Source of the DNA: an uncultured Blautia sp.
Lineage (GTDB): Bacteria; Bacillota; Clostridia; Lachnospirales; Lachnospiraceae
DNA length: 20,973 bases
Reading direction: 5' to 3'
Assembly: GCA_934426285.1 (NCBI GenBank)
Contig: CAKRYE010000033.1
Coordinates: 1-20,973, forward strand
In this document: positions 5,561 to 12,634 of the stretch, in pieces
How positions within the stretch are numbered: position 1 is the first letter of the stretch
Layout of the letters: every line of letters begins with the position of its first letter
The notes under the pieces: model-generated
Databases searched by the model: none
What the model was told of the DNA's origin: nothing
What the model saw: only the letters and a program-made list of their open reading frames with translations
Position numbers and translations under genes: made by a program

Positions 5561-7612
5561 TTATATTCCCAGATTTTCCAAATCCTCCTGCATATAAGCT
5601 TTTAACCGCTGTTTTAGAATCTCATTTTGTTCCAGGCTCAGATCCTCATCCAGCTCCAGGATCTGCGCTGCTGTTTCACTGGCAGCCTTCAGAATATCCC
5701 CATCCTGATAAACATCACCCAGTTTGAACTCCAGCAGACCACTCTGTCGGATCCCAAAGAAATCTCCCGGTCCCCTCAGCTTCAAGTCTTCCTCTGCAAT
5801 ATAGAAACCATCATTGGATTTATTCAAAATTTCCAGTCGTTTTGATGTTTCCTTTTCTTTATTTCCCTGCATAAAAATACAATAAGACTGATGTTCTCCT
5901 CTTCCCACACGCCCCCGAAGCTGATGAAGCTGCGCCAGGCCAAAACGTTCCGCATTCTCCACCATCATTACGGTTGCATTGGGGACATTCACTCCTACTT
6001 CAATAACTGTGGTGGATACCAGAATCTGGATTTCTCCTGCAGCAAAGGACTCCATGATCTTATTCTTTTCCCTGGAATGCATTTTCCCATGAAGAAAAGC
6101 AATTTTAATATCAGAAGGGAAAATCTGCTGAAGCTTTGCTGTATAATCCAGAACATTTTCTCCGTCCATTCCCTCACTTTCCTCCACCATTGGACAGATT
6201 ACATATACCTGTCGTCCCTGACGGATCTGCTGTTCCATAAAAGCATAGGCTTTGGGCCGGTAAGAAGTATCTACCACACAGTTTTTTACAGGCAGTCTCT
6301 GGGCAGGAAGCTCATCGATCACAGAAATATCCAGATCTCCATAAATAATGATTGCCAGGGTTCTGGGAATGGGCGTTGCACTCATCACCAGTACATTGGG
6401 AGGATTTCCCATGGTTGTCAGGGCCTCTCTCTGTTTCACCCCAAATCTGTGCTGTTCATCTGTGATCACCAGTGCCAGCTGGTTATATTGGACCTTTTCC
6501 TGGATCAGGGCATGGGTTCCAATCACAATATTTGCCTCTTTGGATGCAATCTGTGCATATTTTTCCCTTTTCTCCCTGGCCGTGTCCGACCCGGTGAGAA
6601 GCAGAGGATGGCAAAAATCAATTCCCTGTTCCTTCAGAATCTTTTCCATGGCCTGAAAATGCTGTCTGGCAAGTACCTCTGTAGGCGCCATCAGCACCGC
6701 CTGGTAGCCATTTTCCGCTGTCATGATCATAGCCAGAAAAGCCAGGATTGTTTTGCCGCTTCCCACATCTCCCTGCACCAGCCTGGACATCAGCCCATGA
6801 CCGCTCAGGTCTCTTTCAATCTCATGCCATACATTTTGCTGAGCTTTTGTCAAGGCATAAGGCAGATTTTCAATGATCTCCTCTGTGGTCCATACAGTAT
6901 GCATGGGAAAAGTATTGACTGTACTTTCTGTTTTTTCTTTCAAAAGGCGCACTGCAAGAATAAACAGCAGAAATTCATCAAACACCAGCCTTCTCCTAGC
7001 TGCGATCAGCTCCTGCATATTTTGGGGAAAATGAATGGCAGACAATGCAAAATTGCAGTCTGCCAAATGATACCGTTCCCTGTACTCCTGGGAAAGATAT
7101 TCCTGATGAAGGAATCCGTCCTCCAGAGCCTGATGAAGCAGTTTCACAATGGTTTTATTGGACAATCCTGATGTGAGGGCATAGATTGGCTGGAGACTGT
7201 GCAGAATCTCTTCGTAAGCTGCAGGGGTAAATATTTCCGGATGCTCCATTTGAAGCTTTCCATTCTTGCGGGTGATCCTGCCCCTGAGAACAAATACACT
7301 TCCCTTTTTCAGGGTGGAACGTAAATAAGGCATATTAAACCAGGTAACAGGGAGTCTTCCTGTGTGATCTGCTACCGTGGTTGTCACCACCTGGAGATTG
7401 CGTACCTTGTTAATATAGACACCCGTTATAACGGTAGCTGTTATGGCAGCTACCGTAGATTCCTCCAGAGACCGGATCTCTGCCGGTGCTTCATAAATAT
7501 CATAGGTACGGGGATAATAATGGATCAGGGAATCTGTATCAATAATGCCCAGTCTGGCAAACAGGGCTTCTGTTTTCGGGCCTACACCTTTCAGTGTATG
7601 AAGTGGAGGCAT
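5561..7612 (-). CDS. recG: ATP-dependent DNA helicase RecG
   Basis: 683 aa, normal for RecG, which remodels stalled replication forks and Holliday junctions. The N-terminal wedge/OB region starts with a helix-hairpin-helix-like LKGVGPKTEALFARLGI. The motor has Walker A GDVGSGKT (281-288), the Walker B variant DEQHRFG (385-391) typical of RecG, motif III SATPIPRTLA (411-420), and the motif VI region LRGRVGRG near residue 555. It is the last gene of the asp23-fakA-recG operon, starting 4 bp after the fakA stop with only a weak ribosome site, so translation is probably coupled. This order is conserved in many Firmicutes. Confidence 0.97.
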   Translation of the reverse strand: MPPLHTLKGVGPKTEALFARLGIIDTDSLIHYYPRTYDIYEAPAEIRSLEESTVAAITATVITGVYINKVRNLQVVTTTVADHTGRLPVTWFNMPYLRSTLKKGSVFVLRGRITRKNGKLQMEHPEIFTPAAYEEILHSLQPIYALTSGLSNKTIVKLLHQALEDGFLHQEYLSQEYRERYHLADCNFALSAIHFPQNMQELIAARRRLVFDEFLLFILAVRLLKEKTESTVNTFPMHTVWTTEEIIENLPYALTKAQQNVWHEIERDLSGHGLMSRLVQGDVGSGKTILAFLAMIMTAENGYQAVLMAPTEVLARQHFQAMEKILKEQGIDFCHPLLLTGSDTAREKREKYAQIASKEANIVIGTHALIQEKVQYNQLALVITDEQHRFGVKQREALTTMGNPPNVLVMSATPIPRTLAIIIYGDLDISVIDELPAQRLPVKNCVVDTSYRPKAYAFMEQQIRQGRQVYVICPMVEESEGMDGENVLDYTAKLQQIFPSDIKIAFLHGKMHSREKNKIMESFAAGEIQILVSTTVIEVGVNVPNATVMMVENAERFGLAQLHQLRGRVGRGEHQSYCIFMQGNKEKETSKRLEILNKSNDGFYIAEEDLKLRGPGDFFGIRQSGLLEFKLGDVYQDGDILKAASETAAQILELDEDLSLEQNEILKQRLKAYMQEDLENLGI

Positions 7613-7616
7613 CTGT

Positions 7617-9290
7617 TTATTCTACCGAAATCACGTAGTAATAAATAGGCTGGCCCCCTGCATTTACTTCTACGTCACAATCAGGATAAAGCTCTTCCAC
7701 TGTGGATGCAAGCGCTTCTGCCTCAGCCTCGTCAGTGTCCGCACCGTAGTAGATGCTGACTACTTCTGAGTCATCGTCCATCATAGCTGCGATGGTTTCC
7801 TTAGTTACCTCCAATCTGTCCTTACCAACTGCAAGGATTCCGGAATCGCCGATTCCCATAATATCGCCTTCATGGATTTCCTTGTCATCAATACGTGTAT
7901 CTCTGACAGCATAGGTGATCTGTCCGGTTTTTACCTGGGAGATCGCCTGAAGCATATTTTCAGTGTTTTCAGCGCTGTTTTTCTCCGGCACATAACTGAT
8001 CATTGCCGTGATTCCCTGAGGAATGGTCTTGGTAGGTACTACCACGATCTCCTTGTCTTCTGTCAGGTCACGGGCCTGGTTGGCTGCAAGGATAATATTT
8101 TTATTGTTAGGGAAGATGTAGATAGTCTTTGCATTTACTTTTGCAATGGCATTTAACATATCCTCTGTACTTGGGTTCATGGTCTGTCCACCCTCAATCA
8201 GGTAATCCACTCCCAGTTCCTTGAAGATTTCAGTCATTCCCTTTCCTACAGATACAGAGATAAAGCCTACTTCCTTAGGCGGCTGGGCTGCAGCTGCTGC
8301 CTCTTCCTGCTTCTCCTGTTCTCTGGCCAGCTTCTGTGCATCTTTGATCAGCTTCTCCTGATGCTCCTCGCGCATATTATCAATCTTCATACGGGACAGC
8401 GCTCCGAAAGTAAGAGCCTTCTCAAAGGCAAGTCCCGGATGATTGGTGTGTACATGTACTTTTACAATCTCATCATCTGCCACCAGGACAATAGAATCAC
8501 CAATAGACATAAGGAATTTCTTGAATTCGTGCTCTGTTTCCTCAGGCATTGGCTTATCCAGAAGAATAATGAACTCTGTGCAGTAACCGAATTTAATATC
8601 CTTCTCTGTCTGTGCATCAATTTTGGTCACTGCAGGACCCTTGGAACCGCTGAACTGTGTATAATCCACTTCTTTGCCCAGATAGCCGTCATAAGCTCCG
8701 TGGAAAACCTCTACCAGTCCCTGTCCGCCTGAGTCAACAACTCCTGCTTCTTTGAGAACCGGAAGCATCTCCGGTGTTCTGGCAAGAGTCTCCTCTGCAT
8801 GAGCGATCACAGCCTGGAAAAAGGTACCCAGATCCTCTGCAGTCTCAGCAAGCTCCACAGCCTTGGCTGCAGCTTCCTTTGCCACTGTAAGGATGGTTCC
8901 CTCCTTCGGCTTCATTACCGCTTTGTAGGCAGTTTCCACACCTCTCTCCATAGCTGCTGCAATAGCTGCTGCATCCAGATTTTCACTTTTCCGTACACTT
9001 TTGGTGAAGCCACGGAGAAGCTGTGAAAGAATTACACCGGAATTTCCGCGTGCTCCTCTGAGGGAGCCGGAAGAAATGGCTTTTGCAAGAGTTTCCATAT
9101 CTGTCTCACCCAGGGAGCCTACCTCTGCCGCTGCTGCCATAATTGTCATCGTCATATTTGTTCCTGTATCTCCGTCCGGTACCGGAAACACATTCAGTTC
9201 ATTAATCCATTCTTTCTTCGCTTCCAGATTCTTGGCTCCTGCAAGAAACATTCTGGAAAGTACTCTGGCATCTATGGTTTTGTTATTCAC
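7617..9290 (-). CDS. fakA: DAK2/DegV-type fatty acid kinase FakA (YloV family)
   Basis: About 557 aa. The N-terminal DAK2 domain has the Mg-ATP binding motif PVPDGDTGTNM and the second conserved block SSGSLRGARGNSGVILSQ; the C-terminal half is the DegV-like region of the YloV family. In Staphylococcus the orthologue FakA phosphorylates fatty acids bound to FakB proteins, feeding phospholipid synthesis from exogenous fatty acids; that is family knowledge. The longest frame begins at 9329 inside asp23, but GAGGAGG is 8 nt before the GTG at 9290 and the family usually starts near (M/V)NNKTIDA, so 9290 is chosen (GTG at 9293 is the alternative). It sits between asp23 and recG, the standard Firmicutes order. 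A 32-residue Lys/Glu/Ala-rich linker, about 330-365, precedes the C-terminal part. Confidence 0.93.
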   Translation of the reverse strand: MNNKTIDARVLSRMFLAGAKNLEAKKEWINELNVFPVPDGDTGTNMTMTIMAAAAEVGSLGETDMETLAKAISSGSLRGARGNSGVILSQLLRGFTKSVRKSENLDAAAIAAAMERGVETAYKAVMKPKEGTILTVAKEAAAKAVELAETAEDLGTFFQAVIAHAEETLARTPEMLPVLKEAGVVDSGGQGLVEVFHGAYDGYLGKEVDYTQFSGSKGPAVTKIDAQTEKDIKFGYCTEFIILLDKPMPEETEHEFKKFLMSIGDSIVLVADDEIVKVHVHTNHPGLAFEKALTFGALSRMKIDNMREEHQEKLIKDAQKLAREQEKQEEAAAAAQPPKEVGFISVSVGKGMTEIFKELGVDYLIEGGQTMNPSTEDMLNAIAKVNAKTIYIFPNNKNIILAANQARDLTEDKEIVVVPTKTIPQGITAMISYVPEKNSAENTENMLQAISQVKTGQITYAVRDTRIDDKEIHEGDIMGIGDSGILAVGKDRLEVTKETIAAMMDDDSEVVSIYYGADTDEAEAEALASTVEELYPDCDVEVNAGGQPIYYYVISVE

Positions 9291-9309
9291 CACAAGTTCC
9301 TCCTCTATC

Positions 9310-9669
9310 CTAATCAATTGCCCGTACACCTTCTACAAAAATGTCGATTTTTTCGATTTCCATTCCTGTAAAGGCCTCGACTTTATATTTTACATTGCTG
9401 ACAAGATTGTCCGCAATTGTACTTATATTTACTCCATATGCTACAATTACATGGAAATTCAGACGGATTTTATTGTCCTCTGTAATCTTAACGCTGATAC
9501 CATGTTTCAGGCTTTTTCTGCCCAAAAGCTTTACCAGTCCGTCCTTTACACTGACTGCTGCCATGCCCACGATACCAAAGCACTCTACTGCTACACTTCC
9601 AGCATAGGTTGCAATTACATCTGTGTCAATTATGATCTGACCCAATCCGGAATCTATACGTCCATTCAT
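9310..9669 (-). CDS. Asp23/Gls24 family protein (YloU-like)
   Basis: 119 aa, a normal size for the short YloU branch of the Asp23/Gls24 family. It shows the family features of an N-terminal GxIxIDTDVIATYAG block, then VVECFGIVGM-like and HVIVAYGVNI segments and the final amphipathic helix ending in VEGVR. Members are linked to the cell envelope and alkaline stress, and YloU is encoded next to FakA in most Firmicutes. GGAGG lies 7 nt before the ATG. First gene of the operon, read from the promoter at 9708-9736, divergent from rpmB. Confidence 0.93.
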   Translation of the reverse strand: MNGRIDSGLGQIIIDTDVIATYAGSVAVECFGIVGMAAVSVKDGLVKLLGRKSLKHGISVKITEDNKIRLNFHVIVAYGVNISTIADNLVSNVKYKVEAFTGMEIEKIDIFVEGVRAID

Positions 9670-9707
9670 ATGGTTACCTCCAATGCTCTATATTGTTAGA
9701 TAAATGT

Positions 9708-9736
9708 ATTATAACCTTTTTTTAGTGATTGCACAA
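9708..9736 (-). promoter_or_regulatory. Promoter of asp23-fakA-recG
   Basis: Minus strand: perfect -10 TATAAT at 9708-9713, 17-bp spacer, poor -35 TTGTGC at 9731-9736. The predicted start is about 30 nt before the asp23 start. Confidence 0.75.
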
Positions 9737-9797
9737 TGTTAAATTTCGTCTTCTCCCCTTTCATATAAAAGAATTTTTAGAATTTTCTTTTTTTTAC

Positions 9798-9826
9798 TTG
9801 CAAAAGAGTCACTCATCTGTTACAAT
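9798..9826 (+). promoter_or_regulatory. Promoter of rpmB
   Basis: -35 TTGCAA (9798-9803), 17-bp spacer, -10 TACAAT (9821-9826), about 30 nt before the rpmB ATG. It is divergent from the asp23 promoter; the two -35 elements are about 60 bp apart. Confidence 0.8.
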
Positions 9827-9863
9827 GTAGACTGTTGAAAAAAAGCGTCAAGGAGGTGCTATC

Positions 9864-10052
9864 ATGGCTAAATGTGCAATCTGTGAGAAAGCTGCTCATT
9901 TCGGAAATAATGTAAGTCATTCACATAGAAGATCCAATAAAATGTGGAAATCTAACGTAAAATCCGTTAAAATCAAAACTGCTGAAGGCGGAGCTAGAAA
10001 GACATATGTATGTACTTCTTGCTTAAGATCCGGTAAAGTAGAAAGAGCATAA
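9864..10052 (+). CDS. rpmB: 50S ribosomal protein L28
   Basis: 62 aa, standard length. It begins MAKCAICEKAAHFGNNVSHS and ends in TSCLRSGKVERA. The pairs C4/C7 and the C-terminal CTSC make this the zinc-binding (C+) form of L28. A strong AAGGAGG ribosome site precedes the ATG. It is the only plus-strand gene in the window, alone between its own promoter and terminator. Confidence 0.98.
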   Translation: MAKCAICEKAAHFGNNVSHSHRRSNKMWKSNVKSVKIKTAEGGARKTYVCTSCLRSGKVERA

Positions 10053-10062
10053 ATAACACCTG

Positions 10063-10091
10063 TACCCCTGTTCTGACAGGGGTATTTTTTT
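10063..10091 (+). terminator. Terminator of rpmB
   Basis: A perfect 9-bp stem TACCCCTGT / ACAGGGGTA with a TCTG loop, followed by seven T, starting 10 nt after the rpmB stop. Confidence 0.95.
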
Positions 10092-10114
10092 GCCTTTTTA
10101 TGTGTTTATTCGGC

Positions 10115-10145
10115 AAAAAGGAAGGCTGCAGATTCCGCAGCCTTC
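10115..10145 (-). terminator. Terminator of the ytfI-ytfJ operon
   Basis: Minus strand: perfect 9-bp stem GAAGGCTGC / GCAGCCTTC (10121-10145), 7-nt loop, then CTTTTT. It lies about 45 nt after the stop of the 45-aa membrane protein and is convergent with the rpmB terminator. Confidence 0.88.
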
Positions 10146-10188
10146 TATAGTCCTTTGATCCTTCTGCAGTTTCCTGCATTTTACTGAC

Positions 10189-10326
10189 TCAATGGCAGAA
10201 CAGATGATATCCTAGGAGCAGAAAAGCTCCGGCTGTAACTACCAGAATCACATTCTCAGCAATAAGAAATCCTATCACCATCCCCAATCCAATAAAAAAC
10301 AACATAAAGCCAATCAGCTTTTCCAC
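10189..10326 (-). CDS. Small membrane protein, 45 aa
   Basis: A short gene starting with GTG: residues read (M)EKLIGFMLFFIGLGMVIG then FLIAENVILVVTAGAFLLLG and end YHLFCH. It contains two strongly hydrophobic segments (about 4-20 and 23-41) separated by AEN, so a two-pass membrane hairpin is likely. AAGG lies 10 nt before the GTG; a stop codon lies six codons upstream in the same frame, so no longer start exists. It is 33 nt after ytfJ and directly before the operon terminator, so it is probably cotranscribed with the spore protein gene. Function unknown. Hydrophobicity, ribosome site and position make it credible despite its size. Confidence 0.72.
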   Translation of the reverse strand: MEKLIGFMLFFIGLGMVIGFLIAENVILVVTAGAFLLLGYHLFCH

Positions 10327-10359
10327 TTTTTCTCTGCCTTTTCATTGGTTTGGTATAGT

Positions 10360-10710
10360 TTATGCTTCTTCCCCTTTTCCTGATGCAAAACGATCTACAA
10401 AATCAGGAACCATATCCAGAATCTTGGTAAGTCCATCCTGATTCTTTACATTTACCAGCTTGGTAGTACCATTCTGAATGACCAGAACTGCACAGGGAGT
10501 CATCTTACCGGTCATTCCACCGCCGCCGTTATCCTTCTTGTCACCGGAAAAAGCGCCGGCACCTACACCAAAAGCCACATCAACCAGCGGAAGGATAATG
10601 GTATCACCAATGTGAATCGGTTCCCCTACCACAGTTTTTGCAGCAATAAAGCTGTCCATACCTTTGAACAATGAGTTTACAGTTTCTTTGAAATTATTCT
10701 CGTTTGCCAT
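10360..10710 (-). CDS. ytfJ: Spore protein YtfJ / GerW family
   Basis: 116 aa. Family features are a central VGEPIHIGDTIILPLVDVAFG block, the Gly-rich GGGGMTGKMTPCAVLVI stretch, and a C-terminal helix (ILDMVPDFVDRF). In Bacillus, YtfJ/GerW is a forespore protein needed for proper spore germination or resistance. The longest frame starts at 10734, inside the upstream gene and without a ribosome site; AGGAGG precedes the ATG at 10710, giving MANENNFKETV, so that start is chosen. It follows the DUF2953 gene by 2 bp, the same pairing as ytfI-ytfJ in Bacillus, which supports the assignment. Confidence 0.93.
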   Translation of the reverse strand: MANENNFKETVNSLFKGMDSFIAAKTVVGEPIHIGDTIILPLVDVAFGVGAGAFSGDKKDNGGGGMTGKMTPCAVLVIQNGTTKLVNVKNQDGLTKILDMVPDFVDRFASGKGEEA

Positions 10711-10712
10711 TC

Positions 10713-11675
10713 TTATGCCCTCCTGGTTTTCCATCGTCTTATGACATATTTTATATTTTTATTAAAATAAATGCTAACCGCGGCTCGTACAAATACAATT
10801 CCGTATATCCTGCCCTTTATTCTCACATTTCCCTGGCAGTAATTTTCTCCGCTAAACAGGGGTCTGACCCCGACACAGTTTTTATGGAAAGGAATGGTCA
10901 TTCCAAGCACTGCAAGGATGGCTCCTGTTATAGATGGATCCTCTGTGGAAAAAGTAATCTCTCCATCCATCTTGGTTGGCAGCACATGGCGGATCAGAAA
11001 TTTTGCATGTGTCCATACAAGAGAAATCCCCGCCTGCACTCTTGGGTGTTCCAGAAAATCTCTCCACCAGGTTATCTGCGTCCCTACTCTGCCCAGAGTG
11101 GCCCGGATATGATGTATTCTGTCCCATATTCTCTTTCTCTTGCTCTGGATTCCTGACAGCAGTTTCCTAACAGGACCGGTCTTCTTTTCTTTTTTATCTG
11201 AATCTGTCTCTTGCTGTGGTTTTTCCGGCGCATCCTGTAGCTGACTATCCACCGGGCTGCTGATCATTTTCTCAGCTTCTGCATTCACCGGCTTTTCCGG
11301 GATTTTCTCCGGTTCTATTATTTCCCTCTGATCCTCTATTTTCCTCTGTTCCTCTGTACTCTCTACAGAGTCTGAGGAATGCTCTTTGGTTTTTTTTCGC
11401 CTGTTCAGAATTTTGTCCACAGGGATTCCAAATAATCGAAATGAGGTCTGCAGATTTCCCTCTGCCCAGACAGCCCTCAGCACAACTCCATGAAACAGCC
11501 AGCTGACCTGTCCCTCTCCTCTTATCTTTTTCCAGTCATCCTGCTCCTTGGTCCCGGACGCCCTGTACCTGACCGGACAAAAGAGAATCAGCAGAATTGC
11601 CAGCAGAAGCAGTCCCAGCACAATTCCCAGCAGGATCAGTATAAACTTTAATATCAGCCATAAAATATGTAACAT
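10713..11675 (-). CDS. DUF2953 membrane protein (YtfI-like)
   Basis: 320 aa. One N-terminal membrane segment (about 4-33), then a domain with PVRYRASG (residues 34-41), a highly charged, low-complexity linker (about 90-165, rich in Glu, Lys, Pro, Ser), and the C-terminal DUF2953 region (about 170-320) with ISFSTEDPSITG-like residues (here EITFSTEDPSITGAILAVLG). DUF2953 proteins are encoded beside ytfJ in spore formers; the molecular role is not established. It starts 4 bp after the 91-aa gene, whose stop lies in the ribosome site (GAGGTGAGTAG before ATG). The long acidic linker is larger than I would expect and may vary between species. Confidence 0.85.
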   Translation of the reverse strand: MLHILWLILKFILILLGIVLGLLLLAILLILFCPVRYRASGTKEQDDWKKIRGEGQVSWLFHGVVLRAVWAEGNLQTSFRLFGIPVDKILNRRKKTKEHSSDSVESTEEQRKIEDQREIIEPEKIPEKPVNAEAEKMISSPVDSQLQDAPEKPQQETDSDKKEKKTGPVRKLLSGIQSKRKRIWDRIHHIRATLGRVGTQITWWRDFLEHPRVQAGISLVWTHAKFLIRHVLPTKMDGEITFSTEDPSITGAILAVLGMTIPFHKNCVGVRPLFSGENYCQGNVRIKGRIYGIVFVRAAVSIYFNKNIKYVIRRWKTRRA

Positions 11676-11679
11676 CTAC

Positions 11680-11955
11680 TCACCTCTGCACATAGGTCTC
11701 CTGTACCAGACTGCGAACCATTTCCAAGGCCTCGTCCTTCCCCTTTGCCATACCAATGATCTCCGGACAGATTCTATAATAGCTTTTCTGGAGAAGCATA
11801 GCTGCCGGAATGATCTCAAACAGATTGGATGGATTGTCAGACAGAGTAAGAAGATAAATTCCATGTACATACTTCCCGGCATCCAGTTTATTTTTTATTT
11901 TCTCAGGATCCTCAACACCCTCTCCTGTAAGATAGTCCTTCTTCCATTTCAGCAT
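11680..11955 (-). CDS. Conserved-looking hypothetical protein, 91 aa
   Basis: I do not recognise a family. The protein is soluble, mixed alpha/beta in appearance, with no signal peptide. The segment VHGIYLLTLSDNPSNLFEII followed by PAAMLLQKSYY is the most distinctive. GGCAGG precedes the ATG. It is tightly linked (4 bp) to the DUF2953-ytfJ pair and lies 84 bp after the Nudix gene, so it belongs to that transcription unit. An overlapping 68-codon frame (11676-11882) is a shadow. Tight coupling argues that it is real. Confidence 0.7.
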   Translation of the reverse strand: MLKWKKDYLTGEGVEDPEKIKNKLDAGKYVHGIYLLTLSDNPSNLFEIIPAAMLLQKSYYRICPEIIGMAKGKDEALEMVRSLVQETYVQR

Positions 11956-12008
11956 TCCATACCTGCCTCTCTCTTTTTCAGCATTCCCCTTTTTCCTAAT
12001 TTTAAACA

Positions 12009-12031
12009 GGGCTGTGTAAAAAACGCAGCCC
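12009..12031 (-). terminator. Weak or partial terminator after the Nudix gene
   Basis: Minus strand: GGGCTG / CAGCCC with a T-rich loop, extendable to a 9-bp stem with one mismatch, just after the Nudix stop. The following TGTTTAAAATT is not a real U-run, so read-through into the 91-aa gene is likely; no separate promoter for that gene is visible. Confidence 0.45.
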
Positions 12032-12039
12032 GGTTTCCG

Positions 12040-12495
12040 TTAATAATACTTATGCTGTTTTCCCCAGAGCCCATTGCTCCTCATGTCCAGATATTCCTGA
12101 TAGGCCTTCTCCACAATCTGCTTTTCATTGGAAAAGCGCAGCAGATGATAGATCTCATGGTACTTATAATATCCGGAATCCACAAAAAATTCCTCTCTCT
12201 GGGGCTTACTATGATAATTATCCGCAGTCATCAGGTACCAGTGTACCTCCTTTGTAACTACGTCCTCCGGAACGGTAAAGTTATATTGGCTCTTTCCGAT
12301 ATATTTTACAATAGACGCCCGCACTCCGGCTTCCTCCAGCACTTCCCTCAGTGCTGTCTGCTCATGTGTCTCCCCTGCTTCTACTGTTCCTTTCGGCAAT
12401 ACCCAGCCCTCATAACGGTTCCTGTAAGATTTATACAATGTAAGAATCTTACCCCGATGAATTACCACACCGCCACAGCTCGTTGCTTCTATCAT
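12040..12495 (-). CDS. Nudix hydrolase
   Basis: 151 aa with a complete Nudix box: GTVEAGETHEQTALREVLEE followed by AGV fits G-x5-E-x7-REUxEExGU, with all metal-binding Glu residues present. The N-terminal SCGGVVIHRGKILTLYKSY and WVLPKGTVE resemble the dinucleoside polyphosphate (Ap4A-type) hydrolase branch, but substrate cannot be fixed from sequence. AGGAGGG lies before the ATG. The gene has its own promoter at 12539-12567, and is probably the first of the unit leading to ytfJ. Confidence 0.92.
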   Translation of the reverse strand: MIEATSCGGVVIHRGKILTLYKSYRNRYEGWVLPKGTVEAGETHEQTALREVLEEAGVRASIVKYIGKSQYNFTVPEDVVTKEVHWYLMTADNYHSKPQREEFFVDSGYYKYHEIYHLLRFSNEKQIVEKAYQEYLDMRSNGLWGKQHKYY

Positions 12496-12538
12496 AATGC
12501 AATCCCTCCTGTTTTGCGTGGTATTAAAAACTGGTTAT

Positions 12539-12581
12539 AGTATACCCCTTTTTTGAGAATGCCGCAACTGTTAAAAACAGT
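12539..12581 (-). promoter_or_regulatory. Promoter of the Nudix-ytfJ unit with abutting palindrome
   Basis: Minus strand: -35 TTGCGG (12562-12567), 17-bp spacer, -10 TATACT (12539-12544). Directly next to the -35 is the perfect palindrome ACTGTTAAAAACAGT (12567-12581; 6-bp arms, AAA centre). It could be a regulator site or a poor terminator of the upstream PBP unit; no U-run follows it on the minus strand. Confidence 0.65.
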
Positions 12582-12634
12582 GCAGAACAAATTTATTTCT
12601 ATCCCTTATGGTTCACACACTGCTATCCATTATT

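Noticed and set aside
5891..7171. 426-codon open frame on the plus strand
   Set aside because: Lies fully antisense to recG, has no domain pattern and is explained by codon bias of the real gene.
9001..9699. 232-codon plus-strand open frame
   Set aside because: Antisense to fakA and asp23, crossing their junction; no ribosome site and no family resemblance.
9994..10179. 61-codon minus-strand frame near rpmB
   Set aside because: It crosses both convergent terminators and antisense rpmB.
11548..12540. 330-codon plus-strand open frame
   Set aside because: Antisense across three genes and two intergenic regions, including the Nudix promoter; Cys/His/Ile-rich translation with no recognisable motif.
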